Positions 37,884 to 51,089 of a stretch of DNA of 64,000 nucleotides are shown piece after piece (position 1 is the first letter of the stretch; each line of letters starts with the position of its first letter). The notes under the pieces are model-generated. The model searched no databases. It saw only the letters and a program-made list of their open reading frames with translations, and was not told the DNA's origin. Position numbers and translations under genes: made by a program. The stretch spans positions 2,180,501 through 2,244,500 of the forward strand of contig OZ059900.1 of the NCBI GenBank assembly GCA_964057225.1. Reading direction: 5' to 3'. The stretch is from Auanema rhodensis (Eukaryota > Nematoda > Chromadorea > Rhabditida > Rhabditidae).

Positions 37884-40800
37884 GATTCGAGAATCAAACA
37901 CACAATACACGAAATAAGTTTATTTTGACGAGTTTGCACTGGTATTTATTCATTTTGATCAAAAAAGGTCGAAAATAGAAAGAATTTTTGAATTTTCCGA
38001 GTTTTGAGTCCAATTGGGCTAAATCGCTCATATATATGATCAAAAGCATAGTTTTACTGTCTATGATAACAAAAGTCTTCAAATATACACTAATAATGTG
38101 TAAATCACTGAATTTCACTCAAATAGCTTTACTACACTAAGTATGGTCGTTTTTATGCCTTTAACACCATATACTCACCGATTTTTGGTACAAAATCTGT
38201 AATACTCGTAAATTTTGATCATATTCGTTAAGATTTGAGAATCAAACACACAATACACGAAATAAGTTTATTTTTACGAGTTTGCACTGATATTTATTCA
38301 TTTTGATCAAAAAAGGTCGAAAATAGAAAGAATTTTTGAATTTTCCGAGTTTTGAGTCCAATTGGGCTAAATCGCTCATATATATGATCAAAAGCATAGT
38401 TTCACTGTCTATGATAACAAAAGTCTTCAAATATACACTAGTAATGATTAAATCACTGAATTTCACTCAAATAGCATTACTACACTAAGTATGGTCGTTT
38501 TTATGCCTTTAACACCATATACTCACCGATTTTTGGTACAAAATCTGTAATACTTGTAAATTTTGATCATATTTGTTAAGATTCGAGAATCAAACACATA
38601 ATACACGAAATAAGTCTATTTTTACAAGTTTGCACTGATATTTATTCATTTTGATCAAAAAAAGGTCGAAAATAGAAAAATTTTTTGAAATTTCCGAGTT
38701 TTGAGTCCAATTTGGCTAAATCGCTCATATATAAGATCAAAAGCATAGTTTTATTGTCTATAACAACAAAAGTCATCAATTAAACGCTAGTGATATTTAA
38801 ATACTGATTTTCGCTCAAGTAGCATTACTACACTAAGTATGGTCGTTTTTATGCCTTTAACACCATATACTCACCGATTTTTGGTACAAAATCTGTAATA
38901 CTTGTAAATTTTGATCATATTCGTTAAGATTTGAGAATCGAACATACAATACACAAAATCAGTCTATTTTTATGAGCTTGCACTGATATATATTCATTTT
39001 GATCAAAAAAGGTCGAAAATAGAAAGAATTTTTGAAATTTCCGAGTTTTGAGTCTAATTTGGCTAAATCGCTCATATATATGATCAGAAGCATAGTTTTA
39101 ATGTCTATGACAACAAAAATCATCAATTAAACGCTAGTGATGTTTAAATACTGATTTTCGCTCAAATAGCATTACTACACTAAGTATGGTCGTTTTTATG
39201 CCTTTAACACCATATACTCACCGATTTTTGGTACAAAATCTGTAATACTCGTAAAATTTGATCATATTTGTTAAGATTTGAGAATCAAACACACAATACA
39301 CGAAATAAGTTTATTTTGACGAGTTTGCACTGGTATTTATTCATTTTGATCAAAAAAGGTCGAAAATAGAAAGAATTTTTGAATTTTCCGAGTTTTGAGT
39401 CCAATTGGGCTAAATCGCTCATATATATGATCAAAAGCATAGTTTTACTGTCTATGATAACAAAAGTCATCAATTAAACGCTAGTGATGTTTAAATACTG
39501 AATTTCGCTCAAATAGCATTACTACACTAAGTATGGTCGTTTTTATGCCTTTAACACCATATACTCACCGATTTTTGGTACAAAATCTGTAATACTCGTA
39601 AATTTTGATCATATTCGTTAAGATTTGAGAATCAAACATACAATACACAAAATCAGTCTATTTTTATGAGCTTGCACTGATATATATTCATTTTGATCAA
39701 AAAAGGTCGAAAATAGAAAGAATTTTTGAAATTTCCGAGTTTTGAGTCTAATTTGGCTAAATCGCTCATATATATGATCAAAAGCATAGTTTTATTGTCT
39801 ATGACAACAAAAGTCATCAATTAAATGCTAGTGATGTTTAAATACTGAATTTCGCTCAAATAGCATTACTACACTAAGTATGGTCGTTTTTATGCCTTTA
39901 ACACCATATACTCACCGATTTTTGGTACAAAATCTGTAATACTCGTAAATTTTGATCATATTCGGTGAGATTCGAGAATCAAACACACAATACACGAAAT
40001 AAGTTTATTTTGACGAGTTTGCACTGGTATTTATTCATTTTGATCAAAAAAGGTCGAAAATAGAAAGAATTTTTGAATTTTCCGAGTTTTGAGTCCAATT
40101 GGGCTAAATCGCTCATATATATGATCAAAAGCATAGTTTCACTGTCTATGATAACAAAAGTCTTCAAATATACACTAGTAATGATTAAATCACTGAATTT
40201 CACTCAAATAGCATTACTACACTAAGTATGGTCGTTTTTATGCCTTTAACACCATATACTCACCGATTTTTGGTACAAAATCTGTAATACTTGTAAATTT
40301 TGATCATATTTGTTAAGATTCGAGAATCAAACACATAATACACGAAATAAGTCTATTTTTACAAGTTTGCACTGATATTTATTCATTTTGATCAAAAAAA
40401 GGTCGAAAATAGAAAAATTTTTTGAAATTTCCGAGTTTTGAGTCCAATTTGGCTAAATCGCTCATATATAAGATCAAAAGCATAGTTTTACTGTCTATGA
40501 TAACAAAAGTCTTCAAATATACACTAATAATGATTAAATCACTGAATTTCACTCAAATAGCATTACTACACTAAGTATGGTCGTTTTTATGCCTTTAACA
40601 CCATATACTCACCGATTTTTGGTACAAAATCTGTAATACTTGTAAATTTTGATCATATTTGTTAAGATTCGAGAATCAAACACATAATACACGAAATAAG
40701 TCTATTTTTACAAGTTTGCACTGATATTTATTCATTTTGATCAAAAAAAGGTCGAAAATAGAAAAATTTTTTGAAATTTCCGAGTTTTGAGTCCAATTTG

Positions 40801-42749
40801 GCTAAATCGCTCATATATAAGATCAAAAGCATAGTTTTATTGTCTATAACAACAAAAGTCATCAATTAAACGCTAGTGATGTTTAAATACTGAATTTCGC
40901 TCAAATAGCATTACTACACTAAGTATGGTCGTTTTTATGCCTTTAACACCATATACTCACCGATTTTTGGTACAAAATCTGTAATACTCGTAAATTTTGA
41001 TCATATTCGTTAAGATTTGAGAATCAAACATACAATACACAAAATCAGTCTATTTTTATGAGCTTGCACTGATATATATTCATTTTGATCAAAAAAGGTC
41101 GAAAATAGAAAGAATTTTTGAAATTTCCGAGTTTTGAGTCTAATTTGGCTAAATCGCTCATATATATGATCAGAAGCATAGTTTTAATGTCTATGACAAC
41201 AAAAATCATCAATTAAACGCTAGTGATGTTTAAATACTGATTTTCGCTCAAATAGCATTACTACACTAAGTATGGTCGTTTTTATGCCTTTAACACCATA
41301 TACTCACCGATTTTTGGTACAAAATCTGTAATACTTGTAAATTTTGATCATATTCGTTAAGATTTGAGAATCGAACATACAATACACAAAATCAGTCTAT
41401 TTTTATGAGCTTGCACTGATATATATTCATTTTGATCAAAAAAGGTCGAAAATAGAAAGAATTTTTGAAATTTCCGAGTTTTGAGTCTAATTTGGCTAAA
41501 TCGCTCATATATATGATCAGAAGCATAGTTTTAATGTCTATGACAACAAAAATCATCAATTAAACGCTAGTGATGTTTAAATACTGATTTTCGCTCAAAT
41601 AGCATTACTACACTAAGTATGGTCGTTTTTATGCCTTTAACACCATATACTCACCGATTTTTGGTACAAAATCTGTAATACTCGTAAAATTTGATCATAT
41701 TTGTTAAGATTTGAGAATCAAACACACAATACACAAAATCAGTCTATTTTTATGAGTTTACACTGATATATATTCATTTTCATCAAAAAAGGTCGAAAAT
41801 AGAAAGAATTTTTGAATTTTCCGAGTTTTGAGTCGAATTGGGCTAAATCGCTCATATATATGATCAAAAGCATAGTTTTACTGTCTATGATAACAAAAGT
41901 CTTCAAATATACACTAATAATGATTAAATCACTGAATTTCACTCAAATAGCATTACTACACTAAGTATGGTCGTTTTTATGCCTTTAACACCATATACTC
42001 ACCGATTTTTGGTACAAAATCTGTAATACTCGTAAATTTTGATCATATTTGTTAAGATTCGAGAATCAAACACATAATACACAAAATAAGTCTATTTTTA
42101 CAAGTTTGCACTGATATTTATTCATTTTGATCAAAAAAGGTCGAAAATAGAAAGAATTTTTGAAATTTCCGAGTTTTGAGTCCAATTTGGCTAAATCGCT
42201 CATATATATGATCAAAAGCATAGTTTTATTGTCTATAACAACAAAAGTCATCAATTAAACGCTAGTGATGTTTAAATACTGAATTTCGCTCAAATAGCAT
42301 TACTACACTAAGTATGGTCGTTTTTATGCCTTTAACACCATATACTCACCGATTTTTGGTACAAAATCTGTAATACTCGTAAATTTTGATCATATTCGTT
42401 AAGATTTGAGAATCAAACATACAATACACAAAATCAGTCTATTTTTATGAGCTTGCACTGATATATATTCATTTTGATCAAAAAAGGTCGAAAATAGAAA
42501 GAATTTTTGAAATTTCCGAGTTTTGAGTCTAATTTGGCTAAATCGCTCATATATATGATCAAAAGCATAGTTTTATTGTCTATGACAACAAAAGTCATCA
42601 ATTAAATGCTAGTGATGTTTAAATACTGAATTTCGCTCAAATAGCATTACTACACTAAGTATGGTCGTTTTTATGCCTTTAACACCATATACTCACCGAT
42701 TTTTGGTACAAAATCTGTAATACTCGTAAATTTTGATCATATTCGGTGA
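37884..42749 (+). repeat. Variant 14-monomer repeat (4,866 bp), copy 2
   Basis: Order: A, B, C, D, A/F, G, A/B, C/E hybrid, C/F, G/D, D, E, F, G. Compared with the preceding block it gains the monomer at 40,317 and lacks the C/F between F and G. The two changes cancel, so the block length stays almost equal. Confidence 0.8.
40317..40665 (+). repeat. Hybrid monomer C/E (349 bp)
   Basis: Left part is C (seven-A run, AAAAATTTTTTG, TCATATATAAGATC). From TTTTACTGTCTATGATAAC it is class I with the E-type ending AATGATTAAATCACTGAATTTC. Combining the extra A of C with the longer class I tail gives the unusual length of 349 bp. It is absent from the sister block at 35.4-35.8 kb. Confidence 0.84.
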
Positions 42750-45700
42750 GATTCGAGAATCAAACACACAATACACGAAATAAGTTTATTTTGACGAGTT
42801 TGCACTGGTATTTATTCATTTTGATCAAAAAAGGTCGAAAATAGAAAGAATTTTTGAATTTTCCGAGTTTTGAGTCCAATTGGGCTAAATCGCTCATATA
42901 TATGATCAAAAGCATAGTTTTACTGTCTATGATAACAAAAGTCTTCAAATATACACTAATAATGTGTAAATCACTGAATTTCACTCAAATAGCATTACTA
43001 CACTAAGTATGGTCGTTTTTATGCCTTTAACACCATATACTCACCGATTTTTGGTACAAAATCTGTAATACTTGTAAATTTTGATCATATTCGTTAAGAT
43101 TTGAGAATCGAACATACAATACACAAAATCAGTCTATTTTTATGAGCTTGCACTGATATATATTCATTTTGATCAAAAAAGGTCGAAAATAGAAAGAATT
43201 TTTGAAATTTCCGAGTTTTGAGTCTAATTTGGCTAAATCGCTCATATATATGATCAGAAGCATAGTTTTAATGTCTATGACAACAAAAATCATCAATTAA
43301 ACGCTAGTGATGTTTAAATACTGATTTTCGCTCAAATAGCATTACTACACTAAGTATGGTCGTTTTTATGCCTTTAACACCATATACTCACCGATTTTTG
43401 GTACAAAATCTGTAATACTCGTAAAATTTGATCATATTTGTTAAGATTTGAGAATCAAACACACAATACACAAAATCAGTCTATTTTTATGAGTTTACAC
43501 TGATATATATTCATTTTCATCAAAAAAGGTCGAAAATAGAAAGAATTTTTGAAATTTCCGAGTTTTGAGTCCAATTTGGCTAAATCGCTCATATATATGA
43601 TCAAAAGCATAGTGTTATTGTCTATAACAACAAAAGTCATCAATTAAACGCTAGTGATGTTTAAATACTGAATTTCGCTCAAATAGCATTACTACACTAA
43701 GTATGGTCGTTTTTATGCCTTTAACACCATATACTCACCGATTTTTGGTACAAAATCTGTAATACTCGTAAATTTTGATCATATTCGTTAAGATTTGAGA
43801 ATCAAACATACAATACACAAAATCAGTCTATTTTTATGAGCTTGCACTGATATATATTCATTTTGATCAAAAAAGGTCGAAAATAGAAAGAATTTTTGAA
43901 ATTTCCGAGTTTTGAGTCTAATTTGGCTAAATCGCTCATATATATGATCAAAAGAATAGTTTTATTGTCTATGACAACAAAAGTCATCAATTAAATGCTA
44001 GTGATGTTTAAATACTGAATTTTGCTCAAATAGCATTACTACACTAAGTATGGTCGTTTTTATGCCTTTAACACCATATACTCACCGATTTTTGGTACAA
44101 AATCTGTAATACTCGTAAATTTTGATCATATCCGGTGAGATTCGAGAATCAAACACACAATACACAAAATAAGTTTATTTTGACGAGTTTGCACTGGTAT
44201 TTATTCATTTTGATCAAAAAAGGTCGAAAATAGAAAGAATTTTTGAATTTTCCGAGTTTTGAGTCCAATTGGGCTAAATCGCTCATATATATGATCAAAA
44301 GCATAGTTTTACTGTCTATGATAACAAAAGTCTTCAAATATACACTAATAATGATCAAATCACTGAATTTCACTCAAATAGCATTACTACACTAAGTATG
44401 GTCGTTTTTATGCCTTTAACACCATATACTCACCGATTTTTGGTACAAAATCTGTGATACTCGTAAATTTTGATCATATTCGTTAAGATTTGAGAATCAA
44501 ACATACAATACACAAAATCAGTCTATTTTTATGAGCTTGCACTGATATATATTCATTTTGATCAAAAAAGGTCGAAAATAGAATGAATTTTTGAAATTTC
44601 CGAGTTTTGAGTCTAATTTGGCTAAATCGCTCATATATATGATCAAAAGCATAGTTTTACTGTCTATGATAACAAAAGTCTTCAAATATACACTATGAAT
44701 GATTAAATCACTGATTTTCAGTCAAATAGCATTACTACACTAAGTATGGTCGTTTTTATGCATTTAACACCATATACTCACCGATTTTTGGTACAAAATC
44801 TGTAATACTTGTAAATTTTGATCATATTTGTTAAGATTCGAGAATCAAACACATAATACACGAAATAAGTCTATTTTTACAAGTTTGCACTGATATTTAT
44901 TCATTTTGATCAAAAAAGGTCGAAAATAGAAAAAATTTTTGAAATTTCCGAGTTTTGAGTCCAATTTGGCTAAATCGCTCATATATAAGATCAAAAGCAT
45001 AGTTTTATTGTCTATAACAACAAAAGTCATCAATTAAACGCTAGTGATATTTAAATACTGATTTTTGCTCAAGTAGCATTACTACACTAAGTATGGTCGT
45101 TTTTATGCCTTTAACACCATATACTCACCGATTTTTGGTACAAAATCTGTAATACTTGTAAATTTTGATCATATTTGTTAAGATTCGAGAATCAAACACA
45201 TAATACACAAAATAAGTCTATTTTTACAAGTTTGCACTGATATTTATTCATTTTGATCAAAAAAGGTCGAAAATAGAAAGAATTTTTGAAATTTCCGAGT
45301 TTTGAGTCCAATTTGGCTAAATCGCTCATATATATGATCAAAAGCATAGTTTTATTGTCTATAACAACAAAAGTCATCAATTAAACGCTAGTGATGTTTA
45401 AATACTGAATTTCGCTCAAATAGCATTACTACACTAAGTATGGTCGTTTTTATGCCTTTAACACCATATACTCACCGATTTTTGGTACAAAATCTGTAAT
45501 ACTCGTAAATTTTGATCATATTCGTTAAGATTTGAGAATCAAACATACAATACACAAAATCAGTCTATTTTTATGAGCTTGCACTGATATATATTCATTT
45601 TGATCAAAAAAGGTCGAAAATAGAAAGAATTTTTGAAATTTCCGAGTTTTGAGTCTAATTTGGCTAAATCGCTCATATATATGATCAAAAGCATAGTTTT

Positions 45701-47265
45701 ATTGTCTATGACAACAAAAGTCATCAATTAAATGCTAGTGATGTTTAAATACTGAATTTCGCTCAAATAGCATTACTACACTAAGTATGGTCGTTTTTAT
45801 GCCTTTAACACCATATACTCACCGATTTTTGGTACAAAATCTGTAATACTCGTAAATTTTGATCATATTCGGTGAGATTCGAGAATCAAACACACAATAC
45901 ACGAAATAAGTTTATTTTGACGAGTTTGCACTGGTATTTATTCATTTTGATCAAAAAAGGTCGAAAATAGAAAGAATTTTTGAATTTTCCGAGTTTTGAG
46001 TCCAATTGGGCTAAATCGCTCATATATATGATCAAAAGCATAGTTTTACTGTCTATGATAACAAAAGTCTTCAAATATACACTAATAATGTGTAAATCAC
46101 TGAATTTCACTCAAATAGCTTTACTACACTAAGTATGGTCGTTTTTATGCCTTTAACACCATATACTCACCGATTTTTGGTACAAAATCTGTAATACTCG
46201 TAAATTTCGATCATATTCGTTAAGATTCGAGAATCAAACACACAATACACGAAATAAGTTTATTTTTACGAGTTTGCACTGATATTTATTCATTTTGATC
46301 AAAAAAGGTCGAAAATAGAAAGAATTTTTGAATTTTCCGAGTTTTGAGTCCAATTGGGCTAAATCGCTCATATATATGATCAAAAGCATAGTTTCACTGT
46401 CTATGATAACGAAAGTCTTCAAATATACACTAGTAATGATGAAATCACTGAATTTCACTCAAATAGCATTACTACACTAAGTATGGTCGTTTTTATGCCT
46501 TTAACACCATATACTCACCGATTTTTGGTACAAAATCTGTAATACTTGTAAATTTTGATCATATTTGTTAAGATTCGAGAATCAAACACATAATACACGA
46601 AATAAGTCTATTTTTACAAGTTTGCACTGATATTTATTCATTTTGATCAAAAAAGGTCGAAAATAGAAAGAATTTTTGAAATTTCCGAGTTTTGAGTCCA
46701 ATTTGGCTAAATCGCTCATATATATGATCAAAAGCATAGTGTTATTGTCTATAACAACAAAAGTCATCAATTAAACGCTAGTGATGTTTAAATACTGAAT
46801 TTCGCTCAAATAGCATTACTACACTAAGTATGGTCGTTTTTATGCCTTTAACACCATATACTCACCGATTTTTGGTACAAAATCTGTAATACTCGTAAAT
46901 TTTGATCATATTCGTTAAGATTTGAGAATCAAACATACAATACACAAAATCAGTCTATTTTTATGAGCTTGCACTGATATATATTCATTTTGATCAAAAA
47001 AGGTCGAAAATAGAAAGAATTTTTGAAATTTCCGAGTTTTGAGTCTAATTTGGCTAAATCGCTCATATATATGATCAAAAGCATAGTTTTATTGTCTATG
47101 ACAACAAAAGTCATCAATTAAATGCTAGTGATGTTTAAATACTGAATTTCGCTCAAATAGCATTACTACACTAAGTATGGTCGTTTTTATGCCTTTAACA
47201 CCATATACTCACCGATTTTTGGTACAAAATCTGTAATACTCGTAAATTTTGATCATATCCGGTGA
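42750..47265 (+). repeat. Block A-D-E/F'-G-A*-x-y-F-G-A-B''-F'-G (13 monomers)
   Basis: It starts with A carrying AATAGCATTAC (not GCTTTAC) running directly into D, then an E head joined to F'. Next come G with the private AAGAATAG, an A variant with AATGATCAAATC, and two rare monomers (x at 44,488 with AGAATGAATTT, CACTATGAATG and TATGCATTTAAC; y at 44,835). The block ends with F, G, A, B'', F' and G. Most of it is repeated 8,688 bp further right. Confidence 0.82.
43445..43791 (+). repeat. Hybrid monomer E/F'
   Basis: Left part is E (GAGTTTACACTG, TTTTCATCAAAAAAGG). From GAAATTTCC on it is F' (CATAGTGTTATTG, TCTATAACAAC). The switch lies between about 43,530 and 43,551, upstream of the palindrome. 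In the sister copy at 51,785-52,479 a complete E and a complete F' stand side by side, so this looks like a one-monomer deletion product. Confidence 0.84.
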
Positions 47266-50200
47266 GATTCGAGAATCAAACACACAATACACGAAATAAG
47301 TTTATTTTGACGAGTTTGCACTGGTATTTATTCATTTTGATCAAAAAAGGTCGAAAATAGAAAGAATTTTTGAATTTTCCGAGTTTTGAGTCCAATTGGG
47401 CTAAATCGCTCATATATATGATCAAAAGCATAGTTTTACTGTCTATGATAACAAAAGTCTTCAAATATACACTAATAATGTGTAAATCACTGAATTTCAC
47501 TCAAATAGCTTTACTACACTAAGTATGGTCGTTTTTATGCCTTTAACACCATATACTCACCGATTTTTGGTACAAAATCTGTAATACTCGTAAATTTCGA
47601 TCATATTCGTTAAGATTCGAGAATCAAACACACAATACACGAAATAAGTTTATTTTTACGAGTTTGCACTGATATTTATTCATTTTGATCAAAAAAGGTC
47701 GAAAATAGAAAGAATTTTTGAATTTTCCGAGTTTTGAGTCCAATTGGGCTAAATCGCTCATATATATGATCAAAAGCATAGTTTCACTGTCTATGATAAC
47801 AAAAGTCTTCAAATATACACTAGTAATGATTAAATCACTGAATTTCACTCAAATAGCATTACTACACTAAGTATGGTCGTTTTTATGCCTTTAACACCAT
47901 ATACTCACCGATTTTTGGTACAAAATCTGTAATACTTGTAAATTTTGATCATATTTGTTAAGATTCGAGAATCAAACACATAATACACGAAATAAGTCTA
48001 TTTTTACAAGTTTGCACTGATATTTATTCATTTTGATCAAAAAAAGGTCGAAAATAGAAAAATTTTTTGAAATTTCCGAGTTTTGAGTCCAATTTGGCTA
48101 AATCGCTCATATATAAGATCAAAAGCATAGTTTTATTGTCTATAACAACAAAAGTCATCAATTAAACGCTAGTGATATTTAAATACTGATTTTCGCTCAA
48201 GTAGCATTACTACACTAAGTATGGTCGTTTTTATGCCTTTAACACCATATACTCACCGATTTTTGGTACAAAATCTGTAATACTTGTAAATTTTGATCAT
48301 ATTCGTTAAGATTTGAGAATCGAACATACAATACACAAAATCAGTCTATTTTTATGAGCTTGCACTGATATATATTCATTTTGATCAAAAAAGGTCGAAA
48401 ATAGAAAGAATTTTTGAAATTTCCGAGTTTTGAGTCTAATTTGGCTAAATCGCTCATATATATGATCAGAAGCATAGTTTTAATGTCTATGACAACAAAA
48501 ATCATCAATTAAACGCTAGTGATGTTTAAATACTGATTTTCGCTCAAATAGCATTACTACAGTAAGTATGGTCGTTTTTATGCCTTTAACACCATATACT
48601 CACCGATTTTTGGTACAAAATCTGTAATACTCGTAAAATTTGATCATATTTGTTAAGATTTGAGAATCAAACACACAATACACGAAATAAGTTTATTTTG
48701 ACGAGTTTGCACTGGTATTTATTCATTTTGATCAAAAAAGGTCGAAAATAGAAAGAATTTTTGAATTTTCCGAGTTTTGAGTCCAATTGGGCTAAATCGC
48801 TCATATATATGATCAAAAGCATAGTTTTACTGTCTATGATAACAAAAGTCATCAATTAAACGCTAGTGATGTTTAAATACTGAATTTCGCTCAAATAGCA
48901 TTACTACACTAAGTATGGTCGTTTTTATGCCTTTAACACCATATACTCACCGATTTTTGGTACAAAATCTGTAATACTCGTAAATTTTGATCATATTCGT
49001 TAAGATTTGAGAATCAAACATACAATACACAAAATCAGTCTATTTTTATGAGCTTGCACTGATATATATTCATTTTGATCAAAAAAGGTCGAAAATAGAA
49101 AGAATTTTTGAAATTTCCGAGTTTTGAGTCTAATTTGGCTAAATCGCTCATATATATGATCAGAAGCATAGTTTTATTGTCTATGACAACAAAAGTCATT
49201 AGTTAAACACTAATGATGTTTAAATCACTAAATTTCGCTCAAATAGCATTACTACACTAAGTATGGTCGTTTTTATGCCTTTAACACCATATACTCACCG
49301 ATTTTTGGTACAAAATCTGTAATACTTGTAAATTTTGATCATATTCGTTAAGATTCGAGAATCAAACACATAATACACGAAATAAGTCTATTTTTATGAG
49401 TTTGCACTGATATTTATTCATTTTGATCAAAAAAGGTCGAAAATAGAAAGAATTTTTGAATTTTCCGAGTTTTGAGTCCAATTGGGCTAAATCGCTCATA
49501 TATATGATCAAAAGCATAGTTTCACTGTCTATGATAACAAAAGTCTTCAAATATACACTAGTAATGATTAAATCACTGAATTTCACTCAAATAGCATTAC
49601 TACACTAAGTATGGTCGTTTTTATGCCTTTAACACCATATACTCACCGATTTTTGGTACAAAATCTGTAATACTTGTAAATTTTGATCATATTTGTTAAG
49701 ATTCGAGAATCAAACACATAATACACGAAATAAGTCTATTTTTACAAGTTTGCACTGATATTTATTCATTTTGATCAAAAAAAGGTCGAAAATAGAAAAA
49801 TTTTTTGAAATTTCCGAGTTTTGAGTCCAATTTGGCTAAATCGCTCATATATAAGATCAAAAGCATAGTTTTATTGTCTATAACAACAAAAGTCATCAAT
49901 TAAACGCTAGTGATATTTAAATACTGATTTTCGCTCAAGTAGCATTACTACACTAAGTATGGTCGTTTTTATGCCTTTAACACCATATACTCACCGATTT
50001 TTGGTACAAAATCTGTAATACTTGTAAATTTTGATCATATTCGTTAAGATTTGAGAATCGAACATACAATACACAAAATCAGTCTATTTTTATGAGCTTG
50101 CACTGATATATATTCATTTTGATCAAAAAAGGTCGAAAATAGAAAGAATTTTTGAAATTTCCGAGTTTTGAGTCTAATTTGGCTAAATCGCTCATATATA

Positions 50201-51089
50201 TGATCAGAAGCATAGTTTTAATGTCTATGACAACAAAAATCATCAATTAAACGCTAGTGATGTTTAAATACTGATTTTCGCTCAAATAGCATTACTACAC
50301 TAAGTATGGTCGTTTTTATGCCTTTAACACCATATACTCACCGATTTTTGGTACAAAATCTGTAATACTCGTAAAATTTGATCATATTTGTTAAGATTTG
50401 AGAATCAAACACACAATACACAAAATCAGTCTATTTTTATGAGTTTACACTGATATATATTCATTTTCATCAAAAAAGGTCGAAAATAGAAAGAATTTTT
50501 GAATTTTCCGAGTTTTGAGTCGAATTGGGCTAAATCGCTCATATAAATGATCAAAAGCATAGTTTTACTGTCTATGATAACAAAAGTCTTCAAATATACA
50601 CTAATAATGATTAAATCACTGAATTTCACTCAAATAGCATTACTACACTAAGTATGGTCGTTTTTATGCCTTTAACACCATATACTCACCGATTTTTGGT
50701 ACAAAATCTGTAATACTTGTAAATTTTGATCATATTTGTTAAGATTCGAGAATCAAACACATAATACACAAAATAAGTCTATTTTTACAAGTTTGCACTG
50801 ATATTTATTCATTTTGATCAAAAAAGGTCGAAAATAGAAAGAATTTTTGAAATTTCCGAGTTTTGAGTCCAATTTGGCTAAATCGCTCATATATATGATC
50901 AAAAGCATAGTTTTATTGTCTATAACAACAAAAGTCATCAATTAAACGCTAGTGATGTTTAAATACTGAATTTCGCTCAAATAGCATTACTACACTAAGT
51001 ATGGTCGTTTTTATGCCTTTAACACCATATACTCACCGATTTTTGGTACAAAATCTGTAATACTCGTAAATTTTGATCATATTCGGTGA
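47266..51089 (+). repeat. Block A-B-C-D-A/F-G-variant-C-D-E-F (11 monomers)
   Basis: The first five monomers follow the 14-mer order and match 55,954 onward. The unit at 49,004 is a divergent G-like monomer. The next, at 49,352, has a C/F-type head (CACATAATACAC) and B body. Then C, D, E and F follow in 7-mer order. F runs straight into A at 51,090, with G skipped. Confidence 0.8.
49004..49351 (+). repeat. Divergent G-like monomer with private tail
   Basis: Head and core are G/D-like (AACATAC, GAGTCTAATTTGGC, GATCAGAAGC). The tail at about 49,195-49,240 reads CATTAGTTAAACACTAATG followed by ATGTTTAAATCACTAAATTTC. Several clustered changes there I have not seen in any other monomer of the window. 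It sits exactly where the 8,688-bp-spaced duplication stops matching, so it may descend from array outside this window. Confidence 0.82.
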
